From Apostichopus japonicus (Eukaryota; Echinodermata; Holothuroidea; Aspidochirotida; Stichopodidae), in the NCBI RefSeq assembly GCF_037975245.1, contig NC_092562.1:24787554-24851553 (forward strand): DNA of 64,000 bases, in the 5' to 3' direction. A program made the translations under genes and the position numbers. The notes below the pieces were generated by a model that searched no databases, was not told the DNA's origin, and saw only the letters and a program-made list of their open reading frames with translations. Positions 62,893 through 64,000 of this stretch are shown piece after piece; position 1 is the first letter of the stretch, and every line of letters begins with the position of its first letter.

Positions 62893-63043
62893 ATGTCGGC
62901 TCGACAAATCCCGAGGAAAGTATTCAGCATCGATGTTTTGTTGACAGTTCTTACCATTTCTGGAATATTATATATTTGTTGGGATGATGCAGATATTGGA
63001 CGTGTTAAAGTGGCTAAATGGAATGGTCCTCCAAAGTTAAGAG
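62893..63043 (+). CDS. Possible first exon of a type II membrane protein
   Basis: ATG in good context (CACC before it) opens 50 codons and one base, ending AAGAG before a GTATTA donor. The peptide has a basic start (MSARQIPRK), one hydrophobic anchor (VFSIDVLLTVLTISGILYIC), then a charged lumenal-type stretch (DDADIGRVKVAKWNGPPKLR). That is the layout of a Golgi glycosyltransferase or sulfotransferase N terminus. No homology is recognised and later exons would lie beyond the window, so this is tentative. Confidence 0.35.
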
Positions 63044-63130
63044 GTATTACAATCTTTATGTTTTATTATTTTATCCATATTCTGGTGTATGTAAGGCACA
63101 CTGACAGACATAAACATAGATAGATAGATA

Positions 63131-64000
63131 CATAGGCGTACGAGGCGGGGGGCAGGGGGCAGAATGCCCCCCCCCCCAATTTCCAGAGGACAAGAAATTC
63201 GGGCAAAAGTCCTGAAAAATTCGGGCAGCCTAAGAGGAGAAAATATATATATATATATAAATAAATATGCAGTAGCTTGCCCGAATCTTTTTAAAATTTT
63301 TGCCCGACAATTCTGTGGAGAGCGTTTCATGTTATTTGTTTTGTGACATTAATATTAATATAGGCCTAATGATTTTCTTTATTTAGCATCATGTTGCCCG
63401 AATATTTCCGTGTAACACCACCGTAAGCGCTTTTTGCACTATCCAAAAAAATTCTAACTAGTCAACTGTTGCCTGGACATCCCCGACATGAGTGTATATG
63501 AGAAACGTTCTCTTGTTCATTGATGGTGGGGGGGGGGGTGCCTAGAAGTACAGGTTTATCATATTCTTTGCTATTTTTATACTTTTTTTGTGAGACAAGT
63601 TGCAGTCTCACCCGACACAGCGACATTATCCCGCCTACGTGTCGTTGAACAATGTGTGTTTTTCTGGAGGTAGCTGAGTACTGTGTTAAAATAATAAATA
63701 CGGTAACTAAATAGAGCTTAAAAAAATATACTGTCCTAGTGTTCCCTTCAAAGTGATGTTACCATTTTTCTTCTTCTAATTTACCAAATTTTTGGGGAAG
63801 TGTAAATTTCTAAAAGTGAGATTGTAAAATAAAGAATGTTTAGATGCAACTTGCAAGGCCTCAGAAGTGCCATTTCCGGCAATCTGAGAGGTAGTATTTG
63901 CCAAAACAATTCTTGTACGCTACGCGCCAACCGATGGTGGCGCTCCGCTTAGATAGTGTCACGGGAACTTTCGGGCACAAAAGTTTCTGCCCCCCAAACT
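63131..64000 (+). mobile_element. hAT-like element cut by the window edge
   Basis: Starts CATAGGCGTACGAGGCGG with G/C runs and repeated ATTCGGGCA motifs, as in the element at 24080. Near the right edge (about 63871-63960) it carries the TACGCTACGCGCCAACC/GGTGGCGCTCCGCTTAGA block shared with 36099-36480, then TTTCGGGCA and a C-run. The left flank is GATAGATA (63123-63130); the right end is outside. It contains an (AT)n tract at about 63246-63262. No transposase frame is visible. Confidence 0.6.

Noticed and set aside
1..64000. tRNA or rRNA genes
   Set aside because: No intact TTCGA-type T-arm with a matching acceptor stem and no rRNA-like block was seen by eye on either strand; a covariance-model scan (tRNAscan-SE, Infernal) would be decisive.

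Overview
The window is eukaryotic nuclear DNA. It is AT-rich, with intron-split genes, GT/AG splice junctions, and many microsatellites, poly-G runs and DNA transposons. Three genes have clear animal orthologues: UHRF1, ANKRD13C and cystathionine gamma-lyase (CTH). Frequent AGGCCTA and TACAGTACTGTA-type words and the protein divergence suggest a marine deuterostome invertebrate, most likely an echinoderm such as a sea cucumber. The species call is inference; nothing is bacterial or viral.

Layout. 21-173 (-): first coding exon of a UHRF1-type gene that leaves the window on the left, with an E2F-like site about 1.5 kb upstream. 0.2-9.1 kb: non-coding DNA with a 1.9-kb hAT element. 9265-32772 (+): ANKRD13C orthologue, 11 coding exons, 441 residues. 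Its first intron carries an apparently complete autonomous hAT transposon (9609-14425) with an intact 621-residue BED/hAT transposase, matching ends and a perfect 8-bp target-site duplication. 32.8-39.8 kb: non-coding, with another hAT MITE. 39842-40852: a 37-unit minisatellite directly downstream of CTH. 40867-50584 (-): CTH, with a possible upstream first exon that adds an Arg/Ser-rich, presequence-like N terminus. 53984-59113 (-): a six-exon gene for an orphan multi-pass membrane protein of about 770 residues, including a small phase-0 cassette exon. 59-64 kb: upstream DNA, two adjacent MITEs, a non-LTR retrotransposon fragment, one possible first exon and a truncated element at the right edge.

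The genes do not form a pathway. UHRF1 concerns DNA-methylation maintenance, ANKRD13C concerns GPCR folding in the ER, and CTH concerns transsulfuration and H2S production. What unites the window is repeated insertion by hAT-superfamily elements. Five have 7-8-bp target-site duplications that can be read directly, and three share a TA(A/G/T)-starting tip with family-specific palindromic subterminal repeats.
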